Shown here piece by piece: positions 6,044-14,858 of a stretch of DNA of 42,810 bases. The translations under genes and the position numbers were made by a program. Numbering within the stretch: the first letter of the stretch is position 1; every line of letters begins with the position of its first letter. Source of the DNA: CAYGYG01 sp964354155. Lineage in GTDB: Bacteria; Hydrothermota; Tepidihabitantia; SM23-42; CAYGYG01. The stretch lies in contig CAYGYG010000022.1 in assembly GCA_964354155.1 (NCBI GenBank), forward strand, positions 1 through 42,810, given 5' to 3'. The notes under the pieces are model-generated. The model was given only the letters and a program-made list of their open reading frames with translations. It was not told where the DNA came from and did not search any database.

Positions 6044-8922
6044 CTTTCGTTGCGGCGACGCCGATCCGCAAACGTCTGGATGCGGGGGAGAGGCTGTCGA
6101 TTTCCGGCCTGGTCGGCAGTGCAATATCAGTTATTACCGCCGAGCTGGTTTCGCCCGGTAAGCCGGTCATTCTGTTTGCCGATCCCGGCCGGATCCGCCA
6201 GCGCTATGAGGAAGTCGGTTCTTTGGTGTGCGGTGCCGTCGTATCCCGGCTGGATTCGGACAACCTTCTTTTTGACCGGGATTGCGCAGTGCTCGTCACC
6301 AGCCAGCAATGCCTCGACCTTGCCGTGCACCAGCGGGTCATCAAGCATTACCGAAAAGGGGATACTCTCTCGCCCGAAGCTCTGGTCGATGAGCTGTCCC
6401 GATCCGGTTACACCCGGGAAGATACGGTCGAAGAAGAAGGCGAATTTGCGCGGCGCGGGGGGATTGTCGACGTTTTCGTAGAGGATTCGGAGCATCCCTA
6501 TCGCCTCGAATTCATCGGCGATGAGTTGATTTCAATGCGGATTTTCGATGCCCAGACGCAGCGTTCCATCGCTCATCAGGCGGCAGTCACTCTGTCGTTT
6601 ACGGCGGCCGGCCCGACGACGCTGGCGAGCCAGGTGCCCGCCGATGCGATCATTGTTTTTGAAGAGCCGGTCCGCGACGAGCGTCTTGCGGCCCGGCCGG
6701 CGCTTGTGGTGCTCAAGAGCTTCGGCACGATTGATTTCGACCTATCACCTGCGCCTCGGTATTTCGGCAACCTCGTTGAGCTTAGAAACGACGTTGAGAA
6801 ATCCGACCTCGAATACCGCGTGATGATCAACTCACCCGAAGTAGTGGAGCGTATCTACGCGAGCCTGCCGCCGCGGGTCAAAGTGATACCCGGCCTTCTC
6901 TACGAGGGATTCTCGGCGCGGGGCGACGGCTTCGTCCTGCTGACCGAATGCGAACTTTTCGGTCGTATCCCGGTAAAGCCCAGGCGTTCCCGTTTCAAGG
7001 GGCTGTTCATCGATGATCTGCTGGGGCTCAGACGAGGCGACTATGTCGTGCACGAGGAGTTCGGCATCGGGCAGTTCGAGGGACTCAAGATCCTCAAGCA
7101 CGACTTGAGTCAACAGGAGTGCCTGGTGATTGTCTACGCCGGTGGGGACCGCGTCTATATCCCGGTTGAGAAACTCAACCTTGTCGAACGTTACGTTGGG
7201 AGCGAGGACCGACCGCCGCGGCTTTCCAAGCTGGGGCGCGAGGTTTGGTTCAGGACTCGAGCCCGGGTGAAGCATGCGACCGAGCTCATGGCCGTCGAGC
7301 TTCTCCGGCTGTATGCCCAGCGGGCGGCCAGCCGGGGCCACTGCTTCTCCGACGATACCGAGGCGATGGCCTCACTGGAGATGTCGTTTGAGTATGACGA
7401 AACGCCCGACCAGAGGACCGCGATTAGTGATGTCAAGCGAGACATGGAGAGCGTCCGGCCGATGGACCGACTTATCTGCGGCGATGTCGGATTCGGCAAG
7501 ACCGAGGTGGCGATTCGGGCGTCGCTCAGGGCGGTACTGGACAAGAAACAGGCCTGCCTGGTCGCGCCCACCACGCTTCTTGCCTTTCAACACTACCGGA
7601 CGTTTGCCGACCGCCTGCGGAATTTCCCGGTTATCGTTGAGATGCTGTCGAGATTCCGGACGAAGGCCGAACAGCAGAAAGTGGTCGCCGATCTGGCCGC
7701 GGGTAAGGTCGATATCGTTGTCGGCACCCATCGGCTGCTGCAGGACGATGTCCGGTTCAGGGATTTGGGTCTTTTGGTGATCGACGAAGAACAGCGTTTC
7801 GGCGTGATGCAGAAGGAAAAGATCCGCGCGCGACGCGCCGAGGTGGATACTCTCTCACTGTCGGCGACGCCTATCCCGCGGACCCTGTACATGGCGCTTT
7901 CCGGGATTCGGGACGTCTCGGTCATCCATTCGCCGCCGGTCGGGCGCAAAAGCATCATCACCCGGGTCGTGGAATGGAACGACGACGAAATCCGGGCCGC
8001 AATCCATGCCGAGACGAATCGGTCGGGGCAGGTGTTTTTCATCCATAACCGGATTGAAACCATCTACGGAATTTTCGAGCGGATCAAGAGCCTGCTGCCC
8101 GATATCAAGATCTGCGTCCTGCACGGTCAGATGCCGTCGGCACGGATCGAGAAGGCAATGATCCAGTTCCTCGAGGGTAAATTCGACGTCCTGCTGTCGA
8201 CCGCGATTGTCGAGTCGGGACTTGACCTACCCCGGGTCAACACGATAATCATCAACCGGGCCGATTGTTTGGGATTGGCCGATCTTCACCAGCTGCGGGG
8301 CCGCGTCGGTCGGTCCCCGATCCAGGCCTATGCCTACTTCGTCGTCCCCGAGGAGAGGAAGATCACCCCCGATGCAAAGAAGCGGCTGGGGGCGATCATG
8401 ACCTACACGTCGCTCGGCAGCGGTTTCCGACTGGCGATACGAGACATGGAGATCCGAGGAGTGGGCAACCTGTTGGGTAAGGAACAACACGGCTTTGTCA
8501 ATCTGGTGGGCTATCATCTATACCTGAGGCTTCTCACTGAAGCTGTGGATACTCTGAAGGGGAAGACGGTCGGCCGTGAGCCGGTGCTCGACCTCAATGT
8601 CGACGCGTTCATTCCTGACGACTACGTGGCTGATCCGTTTGAACGCATTGCGCTCTATAAGAGGCTGATGCAGGCAGATGACCTACCGGAAGTTGACACC
8701 CTGACCGACGAGCTGCGCGACCGGTTCGGGGCAATACCCCGGGTTATTGAGAATCTCTTTGAACTGGCGCGGATCAGGATTGAGGCGAAGCGAAGACAGA
8801 TTGAATCGATTAAGCGGGCCGGCGACAAGTTTGTGATCTTGCGGGAGCGGCAGAAGACCGAGGTCGGGGGTTGGAGGCAATTGCTGGAATTCCTCGGTCT
8901 TGAGCTCCGGTCCGGCACTTGA
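6040..8922 (+). CDS. mfd: transcription-repair coupling factor
   Basis: This DNA translocase removes stalled RNA polymerase and recruits UvrA. The GTG start at 6040 overlaps the previous stop (GTGA); an open frame runs further upstream but is embedded in the preceding gene. Order: a shortened UvrB-like region (GEFARRGGIVDVF near 145), the RNA-polymerase-interacting CarD-like domain (GDYVVHEEFGIGQFEG near 340), helicase motifs with Walker A GDVGFGKTE near 481-490 and DEEQRFG near 582, SATPIPRTLYMA, then helicase C with HQLRGRVGR and the TRCF C-terminal domain. At 960 residues it is about 190 shorter than E. coli Mfd; the loss is in the N-terminal third, upstream of the GEFA motif. Confidence 0.92.
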   Translation: MTFVAATPIRKRLDAGERLSISGLVGSAISVITAELVSPGKPVILFADPGRIRQRYEEVGSLVCGAVVSRLDSDNLLFDRDCAVLVTSQQCLDLAVHQRVIKHYRKGDTLSPEALVDELSRSGYTREDTVEEEGEFARRGGIVDVFVEDSEHPYRLEFIGDELISMRIFDAQTQRSIAHQAAVTLSFTAAGPTTLASQVPADAIIVFEEPVRDERLAARPALVVLKSFGTIDFDLSPAPRYFGNLVELRNDVEKSDLEYRVMINSPEVVERIYASLPPRVKVIPGLLYEGFSARGDGFVLLTECELFGRIPVKPRRSRFKGLFIDDLLGLRRGDYVVHEEFGIGQFEGLKILKHDLSQQECLVIVYAGGDRVYIPVEKLNLVERYVGSEDRPPRLSKLGREVWFRTRARVKHATELMAVELLRLYAQRAASRGHCFSDDTEAMASLEMSFEYDETPDQRTAISDVKRDMESVRPMDRLICGDVGFGKTEVAIRASLRAVLDKKQACLVAPTTLLAFQHYRTFADRLRNFPVIVEMLSRFRTKAEQQKVVADLAAGKVDIVVGTHRLLQDDVRFRDLGLLVIDEEQRFGVMQKEKIRARRAEVDTLSLSATPIPRTLYMALSGIRDVSVIHSPPVGRKSIITRVVEWNDDEIRAAIHAETNRSGQVFFIHNRIETIYGIFERIKSLLPDIKICVLHGQMPSARIEKAMIQFLEGKFDVLLSTAIVESGLDLPRVNTIIINRADCLGLADLHQLRGRVGRSPIQAYAYFVVPEERKITPDAKKRLGAIMTYTSLGSGFRLAIRDMEIRGVGNLLGKEQHGFVNLVGYHLYLRLLTEAVDTLKGKTVGREPVLDLNVDAFIPDDYVADPFERIALYKRLMQADDLPEVDTLTDELRDRFGAIPRVIENLFELARIRIEAKRRQIESIKRAGDKFVILRERQKTEVGGWRQLLEFLGLELRSGT

Positions 8923-8946
8923 CAGCGGCCCGATTCCATGTATAAT
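8919..8946 (+). promoter_or_regulatory. full-consensus sigma70-type promoter
   Basis: TTGACA (8919-8924), 16 bp, TATAAT (8941-8946). Both hexamers are perfect. The -35 box overlaps the mfd stop codon. Transcription would begin near 8953, about 166 nt before the diguanylate cyclase start. Confidence 0.85.
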
Positions 8947-8952
8947 AACCGG

Positions 8953-9118
8953 TTCGCGGGTGTTGGCTCGACGCTCGGCAGCACGGATGGGCATTAGGTT
9001 GTGGTGTGGAAAGCCATTGTCGACGGGGAAACCATGCTCCAGTCTCTTTTTGCGCCTTTGAATACACCCCGGTTAGTCCCAAAGCAGTTCTTTCATGCGC
9101 CCGCGACTTAATAAACCT
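8953..9118 (+). other. long leader or small RNA of unknown identity
   Basis: Between the consensus promoter and the cyclase start there is no open frame of note. The stretch can pair end to end (GGGTGT 8958-8963 with ACACCC 9064-9069) and inside it GTGTTG/CAGCAC (8961-8966 and 8980-8985) can form a competing hairpin. I looked for c-di-GMP, 6S and SRP RNA signatures and could not match any. It may be a regulatory leader or a stand-alone RNA. Confidence 0.3.
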
Positions 9119-11107
9119 ATGAATGTTGAAAGAGAAAGAATATTCAGCGAAGTCGCCCAATCTATTCTGGCTCACCTCGATCTTGAGGAGGTGCTTAAGG
9201 GTATCCTCGAGAAGGCGCTTGAGTTTTTCGAGAGCGACGCCGCTTCGCTCCTGCTTTTTGATGAGCGCAAGGAGTTTCTCCGGATCTCAGCCAGCATCGG
9301 ACTCGATCCGGACTATGTCAAGATTGTGAAGGTCGGCAAGGACGAGCAGATTTCGGGCAAGGTTGTGAAGGAGAGAAAAGCGAGGGTCATCACCGACATG
9401 ACCGACGTCTTCCGGGAAATCGGGGATGACTTTTCCTATGAGAAGATCAAGGGTGAAGGGCTCGTTTCGCTGATCTGCGCCCCGGTTCAGACCGTTAAGG
9501 AGGGGCTGGGCACGCTCAACATCTACTATCGTACCAAACACGCTTTTGAGGAAGAGGAAGTGAATACGATCAATCTTTTCTGTGATCTGATCGCAATCGC
9601 GCTTGAGAACGCCCGTTTGCACAAACAGACCGCGGACCGGCTTGAAAACATCGTGGAGTTGAGCGAGATCGGCCGGTCGATCAATGCGCTGCGCACCACC
9701 GATGAGATAATCGATTCGCTGCTAAGGACCTCGGTCTCGTTGATCAATGCTCAGGGTGCAAGTATTATGATGTTGAAGAACGGCGGCACCGACGTCGATC
9801 GGGCCTATTCCCTGACGAAATCAGGGAGGGCCATTGAGCAGAATAGAACCAGCGGGTCGATCAGTGGTGACCTGATCAGCCACATCGCCGTAAGCCGGAA
9901 GCCGGTGGCCGTCCCCGATACCGCGGCCAGCAAGTGGTTCCCGGCGGACGCGGGCGGTGAATGGCGTTCGGTCTTCGGGTTGCCGCTTAAGATCAAGGAG
10001 CGGATCATCGGCATTCTATTCGTCAATGACCATGTCGTGCGGGATTTCACCGAGAAAGAGGTTTCCCTGCTGGCGTTCCTGGCCAATGAGTCGGCGGTGG
10101 CGATCGAGAACGCGCGCCTCAACGAAAACGTCGAACGCCGGATGAAGGAACTTTCGATTCTTTACGAGATTGGGCAGGGGCTAATATCGACCCTGGAGCT
10201 TGACGTACTTTTCGCCAATACCCTGCAGAGGCTGAAGGACACGATGAGTTACGTAAACTGCGCCATTCTGTTTGTCGACGAGGAACGCCAGGAACTGTAT
10301 TTCCGTTCCTCGTTTGGCTATCCCCACGAGGTGACGAAAATGAGAATCAAGATCGGACACGGGCTCACCGGCGCCGCGGTGCAGTCCCGACAGCTGGTCT
10401 ATGTGCCGGACGTGTCGGTGGAGCCGAGGTATGTTTCAGGCATGAAGGAGACCAGGTCGGAACTGAGCGTCCCTTTGGAAGTGGGCCGTAAGGTGATCGG
10501 CGTACTCGATGTTGAAAGCCCCGTGATCAACGGATTTTCGGATTGGGAGATCAACCTTTTCAAGTCCATTTCGGCTCAGTTGTCGATCGCCGTCGAGAAA
10601 TCAATGCTCTACGAAGAAACCAGGTCACTGTCCCTGACCGACCCCCTGACTGAGACCGCCAACCGACGCCATTTCAATATCATCCTCGATTCTGAGATCA
10701 AGCGTTCCGAACGGTACGGCCGGCCCCTGAGCCTGATAATAATCGACCTCGATCACTTCAAGGAGTATAACGACCGCTACGGCCACCCGGCCGGCGACAC
10801 CGTGCTCAAGGAGTTCACCCGCATGATGTACCGGGAGATTCGCGATATCGATTTCATGGCCCGGTACGGAGGTGATGAATTCATTATCGTGTTGCCCGAA
10901 ACCGATGTCATGTTTGCCAAGCTGGTCGGTGAGCGCATCCGGCAGAAGATCGAGACCAATCCGATCGACCCGAACGTCACGGTCAGCCTCGGCATCGCAT
11001 CTTTCCCGAAAGATGCACGGGACCGGGATAGTCTCGTTGAGTCGGCGGACCGGGCCCTGTACATTGCCAAGCAGCTCGGCGGGAACCGTATCGCGCTGGT
11101 GGATTGA
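9119..11107 (+). CDS. triple-GAF diguanylate cyclase
   Basis: The protein has 662 residues and no signal peptide or membrane segment, so it is probably cytosolic. Three GAF domains follow each other (about 10-170, 185-340, 355-500), each ending in an AIALENARL-type helix, and then a GGDEF domain (505-662). The active-site motif is GGDEF at 584-588, and an RxxD inhibitory site (RDID, 575-578) lies five residues before it, so product feedback by c-di-GMP is expected. ATG 9119 (MNVERERIF) is chosen over 9095 because the homologous helix starts there; neither has a clear Shine-Dalgarno. The GAF ligands are unknown. Confidence 0.85.
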   Translation: MNVERERIFSEVAQSILAHLDLEEVLKGILEKALEFFESDAASLLLFDERKEFLRISASIGLDPDYVKIVKVGKDEQISGKVVKERKARVITDMTDVFREIGDDFSYEKIKGEGLVSLICAPVQTVKEGLGTLNIYYRTKHAFEEEEVNTINLFCDLIAIALENARLHKQTADRLENIVELSEIGRSINALRTTDEIIDSLLRTSVSLINAQGASIMMLKNGGTDVDRAYSLTKSGRAIEQNRTSGSISGDLISHIAVSRKPVAVPDTAASKWFPADAGGEWRSVFGLPLKIKERIIGILFVNDHVVRDFTEKEVSLLAFLANESAVAIENARLNENVERRMKELSILYEIGQGLISTLELDVLFANTLQRLKDTMSYVNCAILFVDEERQELYFRSSFGYPHEVTKMRIKIGHGLTGAAVQSRQLVYVPDVSVEPRYVSGMKETRSELSVPLEVGRKVIGVLDVESPVINGFSDWEINLFKSISAQLSIAVEKSMLYEETRSLSLTDPLTETANRRHFNIILDSEIKRSERYGRPLSLIIIDLDHFKEYNDRYGHPAGDTVLKEFTRMMYREIRDIDFMARYGGDEFIIVLPETDVMFAKLVGERIRQKIETNPIDPNVTVSLGIASFPKDARDRDSLVESADRALYIAKQLGGNRIALVD

Positions 11108-11110
11108 GCC

Positions 11111-11165
11111 AGTGTCATGTCTTACAAGTTCGTTTACAGAAGCTCAACGCTATGGACATGACACT
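11111..11165. repeat. 11-bp inverted repeat in the 11108-11461 spacer
   Basis: AGTGTCATGTC (11111-11121) and its exact reverse complement (11155-11165) are separated by 33 nt just after the cyclase stop. It lacks a T-run, so it is not a standard terminator. The rest of the 350-bp spacer holds another small G/C hairpin (GGGGCTCCGCCCC near 11194) and no gene I can support. Confidence 0.5.
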
Positions 11166-11461
11166 TCTCTCTACGAGATACAGTCGTACAAAGGGGCTCC
11201 GCCCCTATGGCGTGCCCCTTCACGGAGTCTATCCTTGAGTGGAACGAAGGATTTTGGGCCACTGTTACCCCAAAAGCGTGGGGACGCTTCTTTTCTCTCC
11301 GACCAGAGGTCCCTGAGGGAGACACAGACGTGCCCACACCCCTTCAGTGTGCTGTATATGAGTTTCTTTACATTCAGGTTACTTGTGAGACAGCGCACTC
11401 CGGTGCGATTAGGCTACCAGAGACCCCGCGGTTCTATGACCGCAATCCGGTGTGTTTTCCA

Positions 11462-11489
11462 TTGACAATCAACATGATAGATTTATAAT
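11462..11489 (+). promoter_or_regulatory. thrS promoter, leaderless
   Basis: TTGACA (11462-11467), 16 bp, TATAAT (11484-11489). The thrS ATG is at 11496, only 6 nt after the -10 box, so the transcript should start on or next to the ATG. There is no room for a Shine-Dalgarno or a T-box. Confidence 0.85.
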
Positions 11490-11495
11490 GCACCT

Positions 11496-13382
11496 ATGGC
11501 AGAAGCTTCGAAGTCACTGATTGAGGTAAAGAAAGGGCAGCGGCTGTCCGAGGTCGCGGCGCGCCCCGGAGCGCTGGTCGCCGGGCTGGGCGGACGGCTG
11601 GTCGATCTTTCTTCCGTGGCCGAGAAGGACGGACTGGTCAGGGTCTACGGATTTGACTCCGAAGAAGGCCGGGAGGTCTTCTGGCATTCGACCGCTCACA
11701 TCATGGCGCAGGCGGCGAAGAATCTGTTTCCCGGGGTCAAGCTCGCCATCGGGCCGTCGATCAGCGAAGGTTTCTACTATGATTTTGATGTTGAAAAGCC
11801 TTTCAGCCCGGATGACTTGGAACGGATCGAAACCGAGATGATAAAGATCATCCAGGCGGGGATGCCATTTGAAAGGAAGGTGCTCGGCAAGAAAGAGGCA
11901 GTTGATCTTTTCGTTGGGCAGGGCGAAGCATACAAGGTGGAACTGCTGAGCGAAATCGAAGAGGAAGCGGTAACGATCTACCAGAACGGGGATTTCATCG
12001 ACCTCTGCCGCGGTCCCCATATTACATGCAGCGGCAAGATCGGTGCCTTCAAACTGCTGGCGGTAGCCGGTGCCTACTGGAGAGGGATTGAAACTAATCG
12101 GATGCTGTCGCGTATCTACGGGATTTCGTTTCCGACCAAGGGTGAGCTTGATGACTATCTAGCGCGGCTCGAAGAGGCCAAGAAGCGGGATCACCGCCGG
12201 CTCGGCGTTGAGTTGGAACTGTTCAATATGTACGAAGAAGCCGGTGCCGGGCTGGTCTTCTGGCTTCCCAAGGGCATGACCCTGAAACGGATCATCGAAG
12301 ACTACTGGTACAAGATGCATGCGGCCGAGGGCTACCTGTTTCTCAGCTCGCCTCACATTGCCCGGGGACGCCTCTGGCATATCTCCGGCCACGACAACTT
12401 CTATCGGGAGAATATGTACCCGCTTAACATTGAAGATGAGGAGTACTTCTTGAAGCCAATGAACTGCCCGGGACATATTCTCGTCTACAAATCGAAGGTT
12501 CGCAGCTACCGTGATCTGCCGCTGAGATACGCCGAACTGGGAACCGTATACCGTCAGGAGCGCTCCGGCGTACTTCACGGTCTGCTGCGGGTCCGTGGTT
12601 TCACGATTGATGACGCCCACATCATCTGTACCCCCGAACAGATCGACGAGGAAGTCGTGAAAGTGATCGGTCTCGCCCAGCGCATGCTGAAGCGGTTCGG
12701 TTTCGAGCGCTACAAGGTCGAGCTTTCGGTCTGGGATCCAAACGATAAGAACAAATACTTAGGCAGTGAAGCGGAGTGGGCGCGGGCCGAGAACAGCCTC
12801 GCTGCCGGGCTTGACAAGCTCGGCCTTACCTACAAGAGGATGGTCGGCGAGGCGGCATTCTACGGGCCCAAAGTCGACATAAAAATCCTCGATGCGCTCA
12901 ACCGGCCCTCGCAGGCAACCACTGTTCAATTTGACTTCAACCTGCCCCGAAGGTTTGAAATGACTTACATGGATCGAGACGGTGGTCGTCGCGAAGTCGT
13001 GATCGTCCACCGCGCGATTCTCGGCTCATTGGAGAGGTTCGTCGGCTTGCTCATCGAGCATCACGGCGGGGCGTTTCCGCTCTGGCTGGCACCGGTGCAG
13101 GTGGCGGTTCTGCCGATCACCGACAAAGAGATTCCCTATGCGGATGCGTGCTACCACCAACTGCTTGGCGCCGGACTCCGGGCCGAGCTCAACCTAAGGA
13201 GCGAAAAGATTGGTTCCAAGATAAGAGAGGCGGAGGTCCAGAAGGTTCCGTACATGCTCGTTATCGGCGAGCGCGAGGTTAACAGCAGCGAGGTATCGGT
13301 GCGCCGGCAGAAGAAGGGCGATCTGGGCCGGTTCAAACTCGCTGATTTCATCACCAAGATCCAGGCTGAGATTGATGCATAG
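11496..13382 (+). CDS. thrS: threonyl-tRNA synthetase
   Basis: The protein has 628 residues. It charges tRNA-Thr and edits mischarged Ser. Domains in order: TGS (1-60), the second additional editing domain with the HxxxH metal-like motif HSTAH (64-68) and DLCRGPH near 170, then the class II catalytic core with motif 2 (TVYRQERSGVLHGLLRVRGF in two parts: TVYRQE, RVRGFT), the zinc Cys of MNCPGH and motif 3 (HRAILGSLERF), and the HGTP anticodon-binding domain from about 530. It heads the translation cluster followed by infC, rpmI, rplT, pheS and pheT. Translation appears leaderless. Confidence 0.95.
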   Translation: MAEASKSLIEVKKGQRLSEVAARPGALVAGLGGRLVDLSSVAEKDGLVRVYGFDSEEGREVFWHSTAHIMAQAAKNLFPGVKLAIGPSISEGFYYDFDVEKPFSPDDLERIETEMIKIIQAGMPFERKVLGKKEAVDLFVGQGEAYKVELLSEIEEEAVTIYQNGDFIDLCRGPHITCSGKIGAFKLLAVAGAYWRGIETNRMLSRIYGISFPTKGELDDYLARLEEAKKRDHRRLGVELELFNMYEEAGAGLVFWLPKGMTLKRIIEDYWYKMHAAEGYLFLSSPHIARGRLWHISGHDNFYRENMYPLNIEDEEYFLKPMNCPGHILVYKSKVRSYRDLPLRYAELGTVYRQERSGVLHGLLRVRGFTIDDAHIICTPEQIDEEVVKVIGLAQRMLKRFGFERYKVELSVWDPNDKNKYLGSEAEWARAENSLAAGLDKLGLTYKRMVGEAAFYGPKVDIKILDALNRPSQATTVQFDFNLPRRFEMTYMDRDGGRREVVIVHRAILGSLERFVGLLIEHHGGAFPLWLAPVQVAVLPITDKEIPYADACYHQLLGAGLRAELNLRSEKIGSKIREAEVQKVPYMLVIGEREVNSSEVSVRRQKKGDLGRFKLADFITKIQAEIDA

Positions 13383-13450
13383 CAGATGCCGTCCGGCTGT
13401 TGTTTGCGCCCGGCTTGGATGTAAGACCAAACTGCAACCAAGGAGGCAAG

Positions 13451-13960
13451 ATTAAGGGTAAACCCCGAGTAAACTACGGCATCAAGATGCCGCGAGTCGT
13501 TGTCATCGATCATGAAAAGAAAATGCTGGGAGAGATGAATACTCAGGACGCGATACGGCTGGCCCGGGAACAGGGCCTGGAACTGGTTGAGGTCTCGCCC
13601 CTGGCAAGACCGCCGGTGTGCCGGATCATGGACTTCGGGAAATTCATCTACGAGCGAAAGCGCCGCGAGCGCCAGTCGCGGAAGAAGCAGAAGGTGATTT
13701 CGATCCGGGAGATACGAATGTCGCTCAAGATCAGTGACCATGATTACCAGGTGAAACTACGCAAGACGATCGAACTGCTTGAACACGGCGACAAAGTAAA
13801 AGTATCGCTAAGGTTACGCGGGCGGGAAGCGCTCCACGCCAACCTGGCGATGAGTCTCTTCGCGCGCATGGTCAATGACCTGGCCGACAAGGCCCGGGTT
13901 GAGATCGCGCCCCGGCGTGAAGAGAAATTCATCAACGCCACGTTCCTGCCAAAAAAATAG
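13451..13960 (+). CDS. infC: translation initiation factor IF-3, ATT start
   Basis: IF-3 keeps 30S subunits free and proofreads the start codon. The protein (about 169 residues) starts just before RVNYGIK, as expected for the family, and contains RPPVCRIMDFGKFIYE and the C-terminal domain ending in LPKK. The start is the rare codon ATT at 13451: AAGGAGG (13440-13446) lies 4 nt upstream, whereas ATG 13400 has no site and would add 17 atypical residues. An AUU/AUC start on infC is the known basis of IF-3 autoregulation in other bacteria, so the same control is inferred here. Confidence 0.9.
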   Translation: MKGKPRVNYGIKMPRVVVIDHEKKMLGEMNTQDAIRLAREQGLELVEVSPLARPPVCRIMDFGKFIYERKRRERQSRKKQKVISIREIRMSLKISDHDYQVKLRKTIELLEHGDKVKVSLRLRGREALHANLAMSLFARMVNDLADKARVEIAPRREEKFINATFLPKK

Positions 13961-13992
13961 ACAAGGCGGTAAGACGGTTGAGAGAAGGCTTT

Positions 13993-14032
13993 GAAGGCCT
14001 TCGGCGCCACGTCTCTGGTCGCCGACGCCTTC
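13993..14032 (+). promoter_or_regulatory. hairpin upstream of rpmI
   Basis: GAAGGC (13993-13998) pairs with GCCTTC (14027-14032) and an inner GGCG/CGCC extends the structure, placed 8-10 nt before the rpmI ribosome site. It could be an L20-type operator by analogy with other infC-rpmI-rplT operons, but I cannot show that. Confidence 0.3.
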
Positions 14033-14051
14033 GACATGTAAAGGAGGCACG

Positions 14052-14246
14052 ATGCCCAAACTTAAGACGAAAAGAACATTAGCCAAGCGAGTGAAGCTGA
14101 CCAAGCACGGCAAGATCTTGCGTCGGCGTACCGGCAAGAGTCATCTTCTGACGGGTATGACCCGCAAGCGTAAGCGCATGCTGCGCCGGTCGGCCACGAT
14201 GGGCAAGACCGAAACCAAGACCCTGACTAAACTGCTAATTGTCTAG
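14052..14246 (+). CDS. rpmI: 50S ribosomal protein L35
   Basis: A 64-residue, very basic protein beginning MPKLKTKRTLAKRVKLT, typical of L35, with the usual GKILRRR and KRKRMLRR patches. A strong AAAGGAGG precedes the ATG at 14052. It sits between infC and rplT in the conserved order. After its stop is a GC-rich 140-bp spacer with a CCGGTC/GACCGG hairpin but no T-tract, then a second promoter for rplT. Confidence 0.95.
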   Translation: MPKLKTKRTLAKRVKLTKHGKILRRRTGKSHLLTGMTRKRKRMLRRSATMGKTETKTLTKLLIV

Positions 14247-14390
14247 CCGGTCGGACCGGCCCTCGCAATCCCACCAGGGACGAGCCGGACCGCATTCGGC
14301 CCGAAAGCGTGAGCGGGCCGTGCTCGCCCAAACCTCGTTCTTGCTGCGTGCTGGTGCCGAGTAACGTTGCCGCCCGCGGCAAGCATACTC

Positions 14391-14418
14391 TTGACATCAA
14401 TCCGAAGCTGAGTAAAAT
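14391..14418 (+). promoter_or_regulatory. internal promoter before rplT
   Basis: TTGACA (14391-14396), 16 bp, TAAAAT (14413-14418). Transcription would start near 14425, giving rplT-pheST a 56-nt leader. Its presence suggests that L20 and PheST can be made independently of infC-rpmI. Confidence 0.75.
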
Positions 14419-14480
14419 GAAGACTTGATTTAGTGGTCGGTAACAGAAGCTAGAGTTACCAATACTCTAAGGAGGTTCCA

Positions 14481-14858
14481 TTGCCAAGAGTGAAATCAGG
14501 AGTCCAGACTCGGCAGCGGCGCAAGAAGTGGCTGAAGTCGGCAAAAGGGTACTGGGGCGGCAAGCATCGCCTATACAAGAGCGCCCGGATTGCCGTGATG
14601 AAAGCGCTGGTGTCCGCCTACCGGGAACGAAAACGCCGTAAACGCGTCTTTCGCAGTCTCTGGATCATCCGCATGAATGCCGGATTACGCGCCATGGGTA
14701 TTAAGTACAGTCAGTTCATTGACGCCATGAAAAAAAGCGGTGTTGAACTGAATCGAAAGGTCCTTGCCGAGATGGCGTACTCAGAGCCTGAGCTTTTCCA
14801 GAAGCTCGTCACCGGCGTGATGGAGGAGCGCGGTGGAAGAAAGACTGGCCAGTCTTGA
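14481..14858 (+). CDS. rplT: 50S ribosomal protein L20
   Basis: A 125-residue basic protein beginning with PRVKSGVQTRQRRKK and containing KGYWGGKHRLYKSA and LWIIRMNAGLRAMGIKYSQF in consensus order. The start codon is TTG (14481), supported by GGAGG at 14471-14475 and by the conserved second residue Pro. The C-terminus is some 8 residues longer than usual and is read through the pheS ribosome site; the gene overlaps pheS by 26 bp. Confidence 0.95.
   Translation: MPRVKSGVQTRQRRKKWLKSAKGYWGGKHRLYKSARIAVMKALVSAYRERKRRKRVFRSLWIIRMNAGLRAMGIKYSQFIDAMKKSGVELNRKVLAEMAYSEPELFQKLVTGVMEERGGRKTGQS

Noticed and set aside
8953..9074. c-di-GMP (GEMM) riboswitch or 6S/SRP RNA upstream of the diguanylate cyclase
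   Set aside because: The conserved GEMM words, the 6S central bubble and the SRP apical GGAAGGAGCAGCC-type motif could not be found; only generic pairing remains.
11108..11461. T-box or other thrS leader
   Set aside because: No T-box antiterminator consensus is present, and the thrS promoter lies immediately before the ATG, so this region is upstream of transcription.
11207..11488. Open frames on both strands in the 11108-11495 spacer
   Set aside because: They overlap each other and the thrS promoter, have no ribosome site and no recognisable protein pattern.
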